A stretch of DNA of 64,000 nucleotides from NCBI GenBank assembly GCA_029834535.1, contig JAQMWT010000612.1, positions 1 to 64,000 on the forward strand, written 5' to 3'. Each line of letters begins with the position of its first letter. Position 1 is the first letter of the stretch. The stretch is from Chrysophaeum taylorii. Taxonomy: Eukaryota; Sar; Pelagophyceae; Pelagomonadales; Pelagomonadaceae. A program made the position numbers and the translations under genes. This document shows, piece by piece, positions 10,010 through 20,719 of this stretch. The notes beneath the pieces were generated by a model. It was not told the origin of the DNA. It ran no database searches and saw only the letters and a program-made list of their open reading frames with translations.

Positions 10010-11278
10010 GTGTATGATTCATCTCTAACTAACATATCCTTTACAGGTCTCTCTAATGCCGATTGGATCAAACACTGCGAAACTTATGCTGGTTTCTTGT
10101 ACACATTCTTTAATCTAGAATCACAAGAGCGCCCCGCACTCGCTATGTGGCCTCAATTAAAGAAGATATATGCACTTACTGCACATCCTAATAAACTACG
10201 TGCAGTAATGCTTTTAGCTTACCATTACTATGAGACAGTGTCTTGTACAGATGTCACTGAGCTTAAATCTCAGTTTAATCGAATGTCCTTAAATGTTAAT
10301 TGGTATGCCCATGTATTTGTCGAACAACTCCTTGCTTTCCAATCTCAGGCAAAGCAATTAAATAATGATGAAGCATCAATCCAATTTAATGATTCCATAA
10401 TCACTCTCAAAGCTCACGAGGAGATCTATCGTCTATATGCTAATCCCTCGGATCACGAGCGCTATTCTCAATCTTTATTGGAATGGTGTAAACTCTACGA
10501 GACACGCTCTGGGAACAACTCGACTCACGATCCTGAAGTGTTAAAGCTAGTTGATCCTAACGACGTTCGTCCGTTATTGGAGTTCCTGTTAAAGATATAT
10601 AATGAAACAAAGTTTTCCTCTAACCGACGCTTGGATAAACCCGCTTCATGGATCCCTTACATCCCTGGTACTACCGCTACCAAGCCACCTAAGGTATTAT
10701 TGATGGATACTATTCATCAATCCCACGACTCTTTAAACAACGCTTACTCGTTGTTAGCTACTGTGGCTGGACAGTCTGGCTTCAACGCTCGTAAGCTTCG
10801 TAATGCAAAAGATAAAGCATCGACAATTTTACCTCGTGACACGTCGTACTATCGTCCACCTTCAAATTATAACGTCAAAGGTACCAGTTTCGATCGTCCC
10901 GTCTACTCACACTCCTCTAACCGTAATGCACGCTCTAATATGTCTCTTATGGACCGGGCTACTTATCAAGTTGATCGTCTTCGCCACCTGTTTGGTAAAT
11001 TGCAGGAAGCGAATCCCAATCCTTCTACCGACTCTAAAATGGTACAGGAGGAAATGAAAAGCTTATTGAGTACCCTCTGGACAACCGCTTCTCGAGCTTC
11101 GACACAGTCCTTAGATCCTGACGAAGCCACCCAAGTTCATCTCTACTTATCTCGAGTTGATACTATGTCCAATACCATATCGAACCTGTTAGAAGCCGAT
11201 AAGGAATCTCATGTTCCAGAAGAAAAGTATCAAACTGAAACATCTGCTCCTGAAGCGCCCCCCAGTGATGCGGAGTAG
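10010..11278 (+). CDS. gag, C-terminal two thirds, copia B
   Basis: Matches the A gag from its capsid-like block onward: SNADWIKHCETYAGFLYTFF, then PNKLRAVMLLAYHYYETV, LNVNWYAHVFVEQLLAF and later NRNARSNMSLMDRATYQVD. The N-terminal part present in A is absent because the element begins here. The C-terminal tail is acidic and Pro-rich. A purine run (11276-11287) lies at the end of this frame, followed by protease. Confidence 0.78.
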   Translation: MYDSSLTNISFTGLSNADWIKHCETYAGFLYTFFNLESQERPALAMWPQLKKIYALTAHPNKLRAVMLLAYHYYETVSCTDVTELKSQFNRMSLNVNWYAHVFVEQLLAFQSQAKQLNNDEASIQFNDSIITLKAHEEIYRLYANPSDHERYSQSLLEWCKLYETRSGNNSTHDPEVLKLVDPNDVRPLLEFLLKIYNETKFSSNRRLDKPASWIPYIPGTTATKPPKVLLMDTIHQSHDSLNNAYSLLATVAGQSGFNARKLRNAKDKASTILPRDTSYYRPPSNYNVKGTSFDRPVYSHSSNRNARSNMSLMDRATYQVDRLRHLFGKLQEANPNPSTDSKMVQEEMKSLLSTLWTTASRASTQSLDPDEATQVHLYLSRVDTMSNTISNLLEADKESHVPEEKYQTETSAPEAPPSDAE

Positions 11279-11302
11279 AGGGGGACTGCTAATACAGAGA
11301 AA

Positions 11303-12271
11303 ATGTTCCACACTTTTCTGTCCATTAAAGATGATAAAATCGATAACATCCCTCAGCCGCTATTGCAGCACATAAATGCTAAAGCTCAGAATGCTATCGT
11401 TCCTCGTCAAGCTCGGGAAACTTCCTCGCACTCCGAGCTCCCCAAAAATCTACCCAACGAAGATAATGAAGATGGTACAGACCCCCCTGTGTTGCTACCG
11501 AAATTAAGTGATGGTTTCACACTCGTCGTTGTGCCTTCCGAACAAACGCAAAGTTCCATGACACAGTACGTGTTTGGTCAAAGCTCGACACATGCCTGTT
11601 ATGCAACAATGCTTAAACTGTACGACGAGTACAATTTACCGCTAATGACTACGCCAGGATATGCTGACACATGTGCTTCTCAACATGTAATTAACTTTAA
11701 ACGTTACGCTGACCCCCTACACATTGTTAAGCTACCCGAGTCCTTGTCACCCGCTATCCAGACTGCTACAGATACGCAGAGTATCACACATGCCGTGATT
11801 ATAAGAACCGTCATTCCCGCTCTCCCAAAGCATCCAAATGTGGGATATGTAAAGCTAGACGTTGCGCTTTTCCTACCCAAGCAAAACGACCATAACGATC
11901 CCGATCTGCACATCATCAGCATGACTCAATGGGGAGAAGATAAACTTGGTATACATCTTTATGGAGTTGAATTTAAAGGACAATCATCTATCCAGAGTAA
12001 AATTGATGATAATGTCAAGATTACTTTGTTTAGACTCAGTAACCTGTTGCCAACTCTACCAATTTATTCGCTACAACAAGCAAAAGCGCGTAAAATGGAA
12101 CTTCGCTCACTACAGTTCAGACTATGTGCTTTTAATGAACAACGCGAAATGCTTAAACTATATTCCACCCTCATGGAACGCGTAATTTACGTCCCATGGC
12201 TCAAAACCATCTTGGAGTCAATGCATTCGCAGCTGCCTTACATACGCAAGCATTTCCCACCTCCTGTATGA
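11303..12271 (+). CDS. aspartic protease domain of copia B
   Basis: Active site GYADTCASQHVIN (about 11660-11690), equivalent to DSGAS with Cys replacing Gly as in A. It is followed by AIQTATDTQSITHAVI and a PNVGYVKLDVALFLP block that aligns with A's PQVGYVKIDFALCLQP. The end, LQQAKARKMELRSLQFRL, also matches A. Processes the polyprotein; lies between gag and methyltransferase. Confidence 0.75.
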   Translation: MFHTFLSIKDDKIDNIPQPLLQHINAKAQNAIVPRQARETSSHSELPKNLPNEDNEDGTDPPVLLPKLSDGFTLVVVPSEQTQSSMTQYVFGQSSTHACYATMLKLYDEYNLPLMTTPGYADTCASQHVINFKRYADPLHIVKLPESLSPAIQTATDTQSITHAVIIRTVIPALPKHPNVGYVKLDVALFLPKQNDHNDPDLHIISMTQWGEDKLGIHLYGVEFKGQSSIQSKIDDNVKITLFRLSNLLPTLPIYSLQQAKARKMELRSLQFRLCAFNEQREMLKLYSTLMERVIYVPWLKTILESMHSQLPYIRKHFPPPV

Positions 12272-12355
12272 CGCAAGGTTACGACACGTTTACTTCATAC
12301 AGTAACTACGTCTCCTAGTTCACGAACCCCTACTGTAACTCTACTTTGCTTTAGG

Positions 12356-14037
12356 ATGTCCACTCCTGCATTCTTGGCGTGCGCTTCTAATGAATTGCAA
12401 ATCAACATCAACGTTAAAGTTCTTGTTGAGAGCGACGACAATATCACGCACATGCTACGAAGACGTTTTGGTAATTCCATCGAAGTTTTCCCATCCCTAC
12501 CCGAGTTCCTTACATATCTCCATCGAGCATCGGACGTTGAACGTGCACGATATTACACTGACATAGTGGAATTGACATCACCATGCACAAATCGCAACAT
12601 AATCAATGGGAGATCCATTTCCACCTTCGAGCGTGATATGGATGATTCCTTGTTTCCAAGTGCTCTAAGTGTACTTGAGCTTTTAAAGCCGCTTGTTCTT
12701 TCATGGAAATGACACCACCACACTCCGCATCGTATGAAGATCATATACGAGTTGCTAATCTCATCTTCTCAACGATGCACTATACGGTGGATATATGTGA
12801 CCGATTTCCATGCTATCTGTGTGGAGATTATCAAGCCAGAGAAAGATGGATCCTCGTTGCACGCAAATATAACACCGGCCATCTTGATCTGCTTTCATGG
12901 CCTAACAAACGAGTCACTTCCTTTCTGGACATTGCAGACCACGCTAATTCCATCAGTCGCAAGTTAATAGTCGACGAACCTTGGACGCAGGTCTTTCCTG
13001 ACATACCATTCGTGTCCACACCTAAAACCTACAACATCTTCAGTCGTACAGGATCCGTGCGCTTAACTGTGACTGAGCTTGAAACCTTAACCATGCTGTT
13101 CCTTCGTCTGCACTCTAACAAAACAGTCGAACATCCCAGTCAAGATGAAATGGAGGGCATTTCTAACTTTCGCCTGGGATTCTTGACTAATTCAAGAAAA
13201 CCACTTGCTTGCATGAGATCTCCTATTGAACTCAAAGCTTTTGTGCTCCTCTACAATATTATGGGACGATTATTCCCTAAATCCATCACATTACCTGTGT
13301 CCTTTCGTATTACAACTATCGAATCTAACCAACCATCTCACAGGTTATTCTTAAATAAATCCTCTACTTCCTCCATCATTTACATCACCGGTGGAAGACA
13401 CACAGGTGGAGACATAACAGTTTCTAACTCCTCTTCTAAATACCAGGCACATATAAATGCATTTGGTGAAACCTATACCTTTCTAACACATGATGCCGGA
13501 ATCGATAAGACTGCTTCTCTCGATCCTGTTACCGGTTTTCTTTGGCTTTGCCAAGCATACCATCATAATAATGAAAATCAAGACACGCGTCGTCTAGTAC
13601 AAGCACTGGTTTCCTATACCTCTCCTGTATTTCACGATTCTTTTGTCTTCTACCCTCAGGAAAATCGTCTCGAATTTATCGATAAAATTTTTGCTTTAAG
13701 TGACATGCATTTGTCCCAAAGCAGATACCTTGGCTTTATTACATCAAGCGATAGGAAGATGGGTGCCAAAGTTCATTCTATATACACTCCCACTCCTACC
13801 ATTCGTGGATTTGCTAATATGCTCGTGTACGATCCACGACTCGATCGCATTCGACATTACTCAACTCGTGAATTGGCACGCGCCAATAACTTCACAGCGT
13901 ACCAAATCAATTTTCTTTTGTCTTTGTCCCCGGACCTATGCTGTGACATAATCGCTAATGCTATTCCGGCTGGAACATATCATGTAATTTATAAACATTT
14001 GTGTCAGCTTGTATTGTCTATGACTTGCGTAAATTAA
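12356..14037 (+). CDS. DNA (cytosine-5) methyltransferase domain inside copia B
   Basis: Second, diverged version of the domain in A. Motif I region STPAFLACASNELQININ followed by VLVESDD; motif IV IVELTSPCTNRN with the catalytic Cys (about 12585); VI-like MEMTPPHS (about 12705); VIII CGDYQARERWILVARKY (about 12820-12860). The target-recognition region, about 270 residues, includes SNQPSHRLFLNKSSTS and ITGGRH, shared with A. Motif IX RHYSTRELARANNFT (about 13860) and motif X IANAIPAGTYHVIYKHL (about 13955-13995) close it. All catalytic signatures survive despite wide divergence from A, which suggests the domain was under selection while the lineages were active. Fossil; not intact. Confidence 0.86.
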
Positions 14038-14299
14038 CGCTATCACCATCTTTTGACCCTGATCATGCTTCTCTAACCAAAAACTATAGGTCAACCTTTT
14101 TCACAAATATACTCCCAACGGATACATCCTTAATATTACACCAGAGTTCCATTACAATGTTATACATCTCTAATAAAAACATTTCATGTTGTGATAATCT
14201 TGCTTCTAACCACGAACTTCCATCTTTTCATCTCGATTCAGTAGCTCATGTCTTCCTCTCTAACACCTCATCCGCAGATATATCATCTCCTACTAAAGA

Positions 14300-15115
14300 A
14301 TGACAAATTCCTCTCATAACGCCAAGACAGCTCCATGAGAAGCATGCACCCTTCGATAAGAAAGTTCATGCCAGGGGCACCCTCGCATTTCGAGATGCGC
14401 AACAACGAGCTACCAATTTTCACAACATCCACCATTCTAGTGATTCTCAAGCTATAAAAGCTGTTCAGGTTATTGCCAGTCCTGGACACCACCCATCTGA
14501 CGTACCCTACCGTAAGTTCTGTGTGGATTGTACGATTCATAAAAACGCTTTCCTCATCCACACCACCTTACCAAGCAACCATCATTCGAAAAAATTTTTC
14601 AACCTGGTGAAGCCTGGGCATGTGACGGTGGTTACGTATCTGTGCTCTCGGAATGGGGATCCTTTCGACATATCATTGTTTTCAAGTGTCTCATTTCTAA
14701 ATTTTTGTTAGTGTACTTTTGTCGTAGCACTAACTCCAGCGAATTTTGTAACGCCCTTGAGTTTGTCCGCAATTTTTGCTCTACTTATGTTCATGTACAA
14801 CTAAAACAAATTTATTGTGATTCCTTTAAACCCTATTTATCTCAGCATGTTACAACTCCCTTTCGTGTTGAACACGGTATTAATATGTCCGCGTTCCCCC
14901 CTTACTTACATGTCTTTAATCATGAAGTAGAAGCCGCTGTTGGTCACATAGCCACTGCCGCGTCTACACGACTCCGGCATATGCTTAATGTATCCTATAA
15001 AGGTCACCCCCTAACAGATCCGGCACCACACTACCCGTGGGCTGTTATACATGCTATCCAATCGTATAATCTCCTCCCTAACGTTTCCTCGAACGTATTT
15101 ATAATAAAGTCCTAA
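14300..15115 (+). CDS. integrase domain of copia B
   Basis: Zinc-binding remnants (HHPSDVPYRKFCVDCTIHK) precede the catalytic core. The acidic triad lies in the CDGGYV-equivalent region near 14625, IYCDSFKPYLS (about 14815) and NHEVEAAVGHIA (about 14925), with D-to-E spacing about 35. The block HYPWAVIHAIQSYNLLPNVS follows. Closely matches integrase of A and B2. Fossil with breaks. Confidence 0.87.
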
Positions 15116-15129
15116 GCCCCCAACAAGTT

Positions 15130-17100
15130 TTGTTGGATCAATGTAATGTTCCCCAACAGGACTACCTCAAACCTTTTGGTTCTGTTTGTTATTTGCATTT
15201 GGAACCTAACGAATTTCATAAATATGAACCTCGATGTCGTCCTTACATCTACTTATGTGGTGCTAATGTCATAAACCCATTAATAACACCCCATGTTAAT
15301 CATTTAGCCGATGTTGTCCTTAATCCTGAAAACGGCCAAGTCCGTGTTTCTTCTAAACTTACCTTTCCTCATCTTATTTCTAAACCTCCTCCTGATTATG
15401 AACAACATCCACCTCCCGCACCTTCACCCGACATTCCCTTCTCTGTTCACAGCACCCCCAATGATGCGGCGCAGAGGGGGAATGCTATGCCTACCGACAC
15501 TGACCACGAGAGGGGGACTCCTTCTCCTCCTGCCCATGCTCCTTCTCCCGTTCCCGCATGTGCTCCAGATGCTTCCGCACCCGCTGTTCCTGTCACCACA
15601 CCTCCTACATCTGAAGTGTCCTCCAACACTTTGCCATTTTTACCATCTTATCGGTCTCTCTATTCCCAGGATGTCCTCCGTCTCACCCGTGGTCCTCATC
15701 ACCCTCAACCTCGTCGCAAAACCAATCTCAAGGATGTTCTTACTCGTATTGCTTCGCCTACTGTTGCCGCTTATAAACAAGCTGGTGGTACGCTTGCCGA
15801 CTTCAAGTATGACCTCTCCAAGCAGTACATAACTTTCTGCGACCCCACCCTCCACTCCCTTCATCTTGCTCATGGCATCCACTGGACGGCTATACCTCCA
15901 GAGGGGGAATTTACACCATCCCTTCATCACCATGTTCACCAAGCGCTTTCACAGTCCTCTTCAGTTATGTGTCATAGGAGCCATAGCCATCCATCGCCTG
16001 ATGCTCCTCACGTTCACTTCTGCGACGACGTCAACCTTGCAGACTTTCACCTTCCTCAAGCTCTCGTTCATCTCATTTCTGAACATGCTCACGCTTTTCA
16101 AGTTCCTCCCGCTCAATATGCTTATGCTTTGTTCACACCCCACTCCATTTTGGATCATAATGACGCTTCTTATGGTGCCTCCGAGCCTCATCTCTCCGCC
16201 ATCGAAGACTATATCACCGTGCAATCGCATTACATTGAGGCCCACCTTGGTGATGCTCCTCTACTAGTTGTTCAACTTGTCGAAGATCCCGATCACGCTC
16301 ATCTGCCCGATAATGTCGCTTCTTACGCAATTACTCATCTGACGACGACTCATGACCCCAGCACGGTTGGTTCGGACGAATACAAGATTCAAGCCAAAGA
16401 TATCAAAATTGATGAATATGAGTTGACCTGCCTCAAAGGTCTCTCAGACGCTGATCGCAAAGCTTATGTCGCTGCCATCTCCAAAGAGATTTTGACATTG
16501 TTAAGTTTGGCTGCTTTAAACTAGCGCTGCCAATGGTCAACTCAAAGCCTATTGACACCCGTCTCGTCCTACGTATAAAAACCAACGCTGCTGGTCAGTA
16601 CATTAAACATAAAGCACGCCTGGTACTACGAGGATTCTTAGCCTCTCTGGGCACCGATTTCTTCAACACATTCAGCCCTATGGCACAGCTTACCGGCATC
16701 CGTTGTGTTTTGGCGCTAGCAGCTCATCTGCGACTTCCCGTCTACCATGTCGACGTCCCTAACGCTTTTGTTCAAGCTCCCATCGATTCTCATGTCTATG
16801 TCAAACTGCCACAAGGCATTTACCTTCTCGATCCCGAAGATACTAAATACCAAGGCCGCCGTCTCCCAAAGCTACTTAAATCTCTCTATGGATTGCGTCA
16901 GAGCCCTGCCCTTTGGAATCAAACCATAAACGGCTTCTTTGATTCATTAGGCTACACACGATTTCGAACAGACACATGCATTTACGCTAAAGTCCAAGCT
17001 GACGCTACATTTCTAATTTGCACGCTCTCAATAGACGACGTCGTCATTACTTGTACTTCGGAAACTCTACGTCGTGAGTTCCACACCGATGTCACCATCA
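15130..17100 (+). CDS. linker and reverse transcriptase of copia B
   Basis: The N-terminal part continues copia integrase C-terminal sequence (QQDYLKPFGSVCYLHLE, YIYLCGANVINPL). A Pro/Ser-rich linker holding two purine runs (15472-15483, 15899-15910) follows. The reverse transcriptase has HKARLVLRGFLASLGTDFF, FSPMAQLTGIRCVLALAA, YHVDVPNAFVQAPI with the first catalytic Asp (about 16750), LPKLLKSLYGLRQSPALWN and the active-site box LSIDDVVITC (about 17030), copia's YVDD equivalent. Fossil with breaks. Confidence 0.9.
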
Positions 17101-17109
17101 ACCACGTAT

Positions 17110-17693
17110 AAAACTGGAGAGCCATCTTCTGATATGGACAAGTTTATTCTTCATACCTTCTCCACCTTACTCGGCAAACTTACTTTTGTCCAATTAGCTT
17201 GTCGCCCTGATTTATCCCAAAGCCTTAGTCGTTGCTCTCGAGGAATGCATAATCCAGCATTTCTGCATGTTCAAGTACTAACAGGAACGCTCCGCTACTT
17301 GCGCAAGCCCGAAAATCGTAATCTTCGCCTCTGGTACTACTCTGGTTCTTCCGCTCTAATGGACCATCTTCGACTTCTTATCGGTAATCGTACTGACATG
17401 GCCACCATGTTGGACTACACTAAAGAACAAGTTAATTCAGGTAATTTTGATCCACTGGTCGCATTCGTTGATGCCGATAATGCACCTTCTTATGAACAAG
17501 ACCGCAAATCTACAACCGGTTACGCTATCTTTTTGTTTGGTTCTCTCATCACTTGGAAGTCTAAGCTACAACCTATTACAGCTACTCCTACGCATGAGAG
17601 TGAACTTATCGCCCATAATATGTGTGCCGATGATGTGGTCTGGTTACGCAAATTGCTAACGGAAATGGCACGTTATAAATCCTCACTTCTATC
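17110..17693 (+). CDS. RNase H domain of copia B, 3' part missing
   Basis: Contains TLLGKLTFVQLACRPDLSQS, GTLRYLRKPENRNLRLW, FVDADNAPSYEQDRKSTTGY and ITWKSKLQPITATPTHESEL, matching A. It stops where the A2 LTR starts, so the last catalytic block and the terminal ADxxTK segment are not present. Confidence 0.87.
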
Positions 17694-18006
17694 TGCATAG
17701 CATTTAGCAAGCAGTGGTAAGTCACCTGGGAAACCATCCCGTCTCATCGTGAACGTCTGGAAAGGTTAATTCGGGGAATGAAGGTTATGTTCCCTATATC
17801 CTCAGAACACGACAGGCGACATCTAGAACTACACGAGAAAGGTTAAGTGTATAGTGCTACATACCTCGGGACGCGCTAGACCATGATGATGAGCGTAGGC
17901 ACAAATCAGAGGACTATTTGATTGTGTAGAAAGGAAGAAGAAGGGTAAGGAAGAGATCACACTCTCAACGGACGGATAAGGGTAGGAGGCAGCAGATTTC
18001 TCTGCA
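17694..18006 (-). repeat. 3' LTR of copia A2 (313 bp)
   Basis: Same sequence as the 5' LTR of A, with TGCA at both ends. On the element strand it is preceded by a short purine run (CGAGGG), the expected place for the plus-strand primer, and followed directly by element B sequence. Confidence 0.88.
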
Positions 18007-18244
18007 CCCTCGAGATGTCTTAAGCGCAAGGTGCGACTGTAGAGCATCTCTTGAGAAAGATGATGATGAAGAAAAAAAAAGGAAGGAATACGGTCTTGAT
18101 GGTCACAGAGGTCACATACGAAGCATCAAGAGTATAGAAGGGTCTTAGGACTTGGACTTGGACTTGGTGGAACTGAGAGTCGATTTGACCCTTTTGAACC
18201 GAACATTAAGAAACACAGATACAACAGACAGTGTGTTAGGATTA

Positions 18245-18697
18245 TTAATCATCGTCAGCTTCTGCTGTAAAGTGGTGAACACCAATAGCTGAACGATGTG
18301 GTGCCAAGAGAAGGGTGAGCGCAAGTAGAGCACTCTGTATGGATGGCGATAGAGAATCTAGTTGAAAGGCGTCCAGTTGGTTTTCCAAAAAGAAGGTTGG
18401 ACTTGGCGAACGAAGAACGAAGATAGAAGAGTCTTCAGATTCACATGAGAGCGGACGGAATGCTCTGAAGCATGAGAGCAACTTGACACGTAGATGAAGG
18501 AGGTGATCGTCCGGGGAGGAGTAGTTGGTAGCATGTTGATCATGAGCGGTGAGTATTAAGCGAGACAACAGCTCTGTGATCTTGAACGGTGTATAAGTAA
18601 CACGTGGGTGTTGGCTGTAGGAGCGAAGAGCCGGTTCTCCAGGGAGGTGTTTACTGGAGTTGGTCGACTTGTTGGCACAAGAAGTCGGAATCAACAA
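18245..18697 (-). CDS. second small 3' frame of copia A2, unknown
   Basis: A 150-codon frame between the last SLNY motif and the 3' LTR. Ser/Leu-rich with a polar acidic C-terminus (FTAEADDD). No family recognised and no second copy in the window to test conservation, because the window cuts A before this point. May be noncoding 3' leader. Confidence 0.3.
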   Translation of the reverse strand: MLIPTSCANKSTNSSKHLPGEPALRSYSQHPRVTYTPFKITELLSRLILTAHDQHATNYSSPDDHLLHLRVKLLSCFRAFRPLSCESEDSSIFVLRSPSPTFFLENQLDAFQLDSLSPSIQSALLALTLLLAPHRSAIGVHHFTAEADDD

Positions 18698-18765
18698 GCG
18701 AAGCAGAAGGCGTAGGTAACGGTGGCGAAGATATCTCCAGAGTAGCGTCTAGCGTGGAGTGTGAG

Positions 18766-18786
18766 TAGTTTAACGACGTTTCGGTC
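18766..18786 (-). other. SLNY junction motif between accessory frames (A2)
   Basis: Element strand reads ACCGAAACGTCGTTAAACTA, encoding LTETSLNYS. It lies between the cysteine-rich accessory frame and the small frame at 18245-18697. Confidence 0.7.
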
Positions 18787-18931
18787 AACGTTAAAAAAAG
18801 AAGGGGTGCAGGAAGCCTTAATGTTCTGCCTGAACATAAGTGTGGCCGAACATTACATCCCGGAGTAATAGCGGTTCTGTATCATCAGAGGATGATGCGT
18901 AGTTGTTAAGATGTTGTACACGCGATCAGAT

Positions 18932-19309
18932 CGCTTAAGATGTTGTACACGCGATCCTGATCGCCGACTGCGGTTGCGATGGAGGACGGTGCCTCATGAA
19001 TCCTGAGCCTTGCGAGGGCATCCGCCCTCCCGGCGTAGGTTGGCACCTATTCGCCTCCCGGGCGGGCCGGTTGGCAGCCGGAACGTTCGCAGTGGACGGG
19101 GTATGGCCGGGGGGCGAAGACGGAAGGTTATCGACGAGTTGGTTGTCAGTCACATCGCGGTCTCCTCGTTGCATGGCGACAAGCTTGATGGTCACTCTCC
19201 GCCGACCGACCTTTCGGCGCTCCTCGTCTACAGGCCCGTGATTCCGGACTGGCTCCTGTCGGTCCGGCCTGGCTCCCATGCTCGGGAGAGGTCTGAAGTT
19301 AGTTAGTTA
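18932..19309 (+). repeat. SINE-like GC-rich repeat, copy 1, with 12-bp target duplication
   Basis: Short GC-rich repeat ending in a TTAG/GTTA tail (AGTTAGTTAGTTA). Flanked by ACGCGATCAGAT on both sides (18920-18931 and 19310-19321), a perfect 12-bp target-site duplication inside A2. The first about 20 bases also repeat the neighbouring copia sequence. Tail plus duplication of variable length point to LINE-dependent retroposition. No tRNA-like promoter boxes could be assigned. Confidence 0.7.
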
Positions 19310-19315
19310 ACGCGA

Positions 19316-19894
19316 TCAGATAACAGTATGAATCACATGGTGGTATTTGGTGGGCTTGAACATAGCCTGAGTTTTACGAGCTTGTGTTTGCTCGAGCGTT
19401 ACAAGAAAGTTAAGATGCTCCAGGTGCATCTGAGTAATAAGCCGAAGATCCAGTGCCAATGGTAGTTGAGTAGTGGAGTCTGTGGCTGCATCGGTTACTG
19501 ATAAGACTAAATGAGCAAGTGACGAATGTTGCGTTAGATTCCTGGTCAAGAGAATATGTAGCTCCTTTGGCAAATGATACGTGCGTATGATGGTTGCGCG
19601 TATATGACCAGCTGAGCACCCGTTACAGGAGGGTTGGAAGGAAGTAGTATTACGTGCACATACGTTAGGTTGTATGGGCGCCTGATCGGTGTTGTGACAA
19701 GCACAACAAATGTTAGTGGTGATAGTTGAGATGGGAATATGACCATTCTTCTTGTGGTCATCTGTGTTAAGGTGACTCAGCACTTCAGTGGGGAGTTCAC
19801 TAGGTGCCTGTGACTTCGAATTATATGTGGTAGAAGCAAGAAATGAAGGATGACAGGATGAAACGTTTACGTTTGGGGCCTCAGTAGCAGCCAA
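19316..19894 (-). CDS. accessory 3' reading frame of copia A2, homologue of 95-820
   Basis: A 192-codon frame sharing with the element A frame the stretches FLASTTYNSKSQAPSELPTE, HLNTDDHKKNGHIPIS, NICCACHNTDQ, HIRATIIRTYH and DLRLITQMHLEHLNFLVTL. Conservation in two copies argues it is a genuine accessory product. CCxC/CxxC pairs hint at metal binding. Function unknown. Confidence 0.5.
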   Translation of the reverse strand: MAATEAPNVNVSSCHPSFLASTTYNSKSQAPSELPTEVLSHLNTDDHKKNGHIPISTITTNICCACHNTDQAPIQPNVCARNTTSFQPSCNGCSAGHIRATIIRTYHLPKELHILLTRNLTQHSSLAHLVLSVTDAATDSTTQLPLALDLRLITQMHLEHLNFLVTLEQTQARKTQAMFKPTKYHHVIHTVI

Positions 19895-20011
19895 TAGAAG
19901 TAATAGCAGGCGCAGCTTCCCAAAAATGTAGTAATGGGTAGGCGCATGGATATGAACGTCGTAAGTTCCACAAACAGTAAAGAGTCAGCAGATTCATATA
20001 TCGAGTTGAGT

Positions 20012-20381
20012 ATACCTTACCCTGATCGCCGGCCGCGTGGTTGCGATGGAGGACGGTGCCTCATGAATCCTGAGTCTTGCGAGGGCATCCGCCCTCCCGG
20101 CGTAGGTTGGCACCTATTCGCCTCCCGGGCGGGCCGGTTGGCAGCCGGAACGTTCGCAGTGGGACGGGGTATGGCCGGGGGGCGCAGACGGAAGGTTATC
20201 GACGAGTTGGTTGTCAGTCACATCGCGGTCTCCTCGTCGCACGGCGACGAGCTTGATGATCACTCTCCGCCGACCCACCTTTCGGCGCCCCTCGTCTACA
20301 GGCCCGTGATTCCGGACTGGCTCCTGTCGGTCCGGCCTGGCTCCCATGCTCGGGAGAGGTCTGAAGTTAGTTAGTTAAGTT
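20012..20381 (+). repeat. SINE-like GC-rich repeat, copy 2, with 8-bp target duplication
   Basis: Same repeat and orientation as copy 1, starting at the TACCTTACCCTGATCGCC head and ending in the GTTAGTTA tail. AGTTGAGT flanks it at 20004-20011 and 20382-20389. Element A at about 785-810 is the uninterrupted version of the site, which confirms the insertion. Confidence 0.75.
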
Positions 20382-20681
20382 AGTTGAGTGCCGTAGAGAT
20401 TTCCGCTCGCATAACAGAAGAGAGAAAGGGCGTGGCAGAAGTACGGAAGCTCTCAAAAAGAGAGAATCCTCGTTCAATCAGGGTAAAATCCATGTTGAGG
20501 CCATCGCTGGTGTCGGTGAGACAGTAGCACCCTGGGAGGTAGTAGAAGTGACAGTGGTTATGGGTTGTCGCTTTTGAAACAACTTGGGAGAGATGCCACG
20601 GCCACGGGAGTGTCAAGAAGACACGAACAACACTCGCCCGCGTACAAAAAAAAATGTGGCAAGAGAAGGTAAGGCCAGGGA

Positions 20682-20702
20682 TAGTTTAACGACGTTGCGG
20701 TC
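20682..20702 (-). other. SLNY junction motif after RNase H (A2)
   Basis: Element strand reads ACCGCAACGTCGTTAAACTA, encoding TATSLNYPWP in the RNase H frame, at the same place as 1179-1199 in A. Confidence 0.75.
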
Positions 20703-20719
20703 ACTAGAGTTAGGTATCT

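Larger units (their letters stand above)
9967..17693 (+). mobile_element. Ty1/copia retrotransposon B with embedded methyltransferase, both ends missing
   Basis: Plus-strand element with the same module order as A (gag, protease, methyltransferase, integrase, reverse transcriptase, RNase H) but well diverged and lacking the SLNY junction motifs. It starts mid-gag directly at the LTR of A and ends in RNase H directly at the LTR of A2, so A-family insertions replaced or displaced both its ends. No LTR of its own is present here. A related B2 fragment lies at 41546-43706. Fossil with several breaks, older than the flanking A insertions. Confidence 0.88.

Noticed and set aside
9652-18006. Intact LTR retrotransposon B bounded by its own LTRs
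   Set aside because: The flanking LTRs are minus-strand A-family LTRs, as the primer site at 9638-9651 and gene polarity show. No matching 5-bp target duplication flanks the pair.
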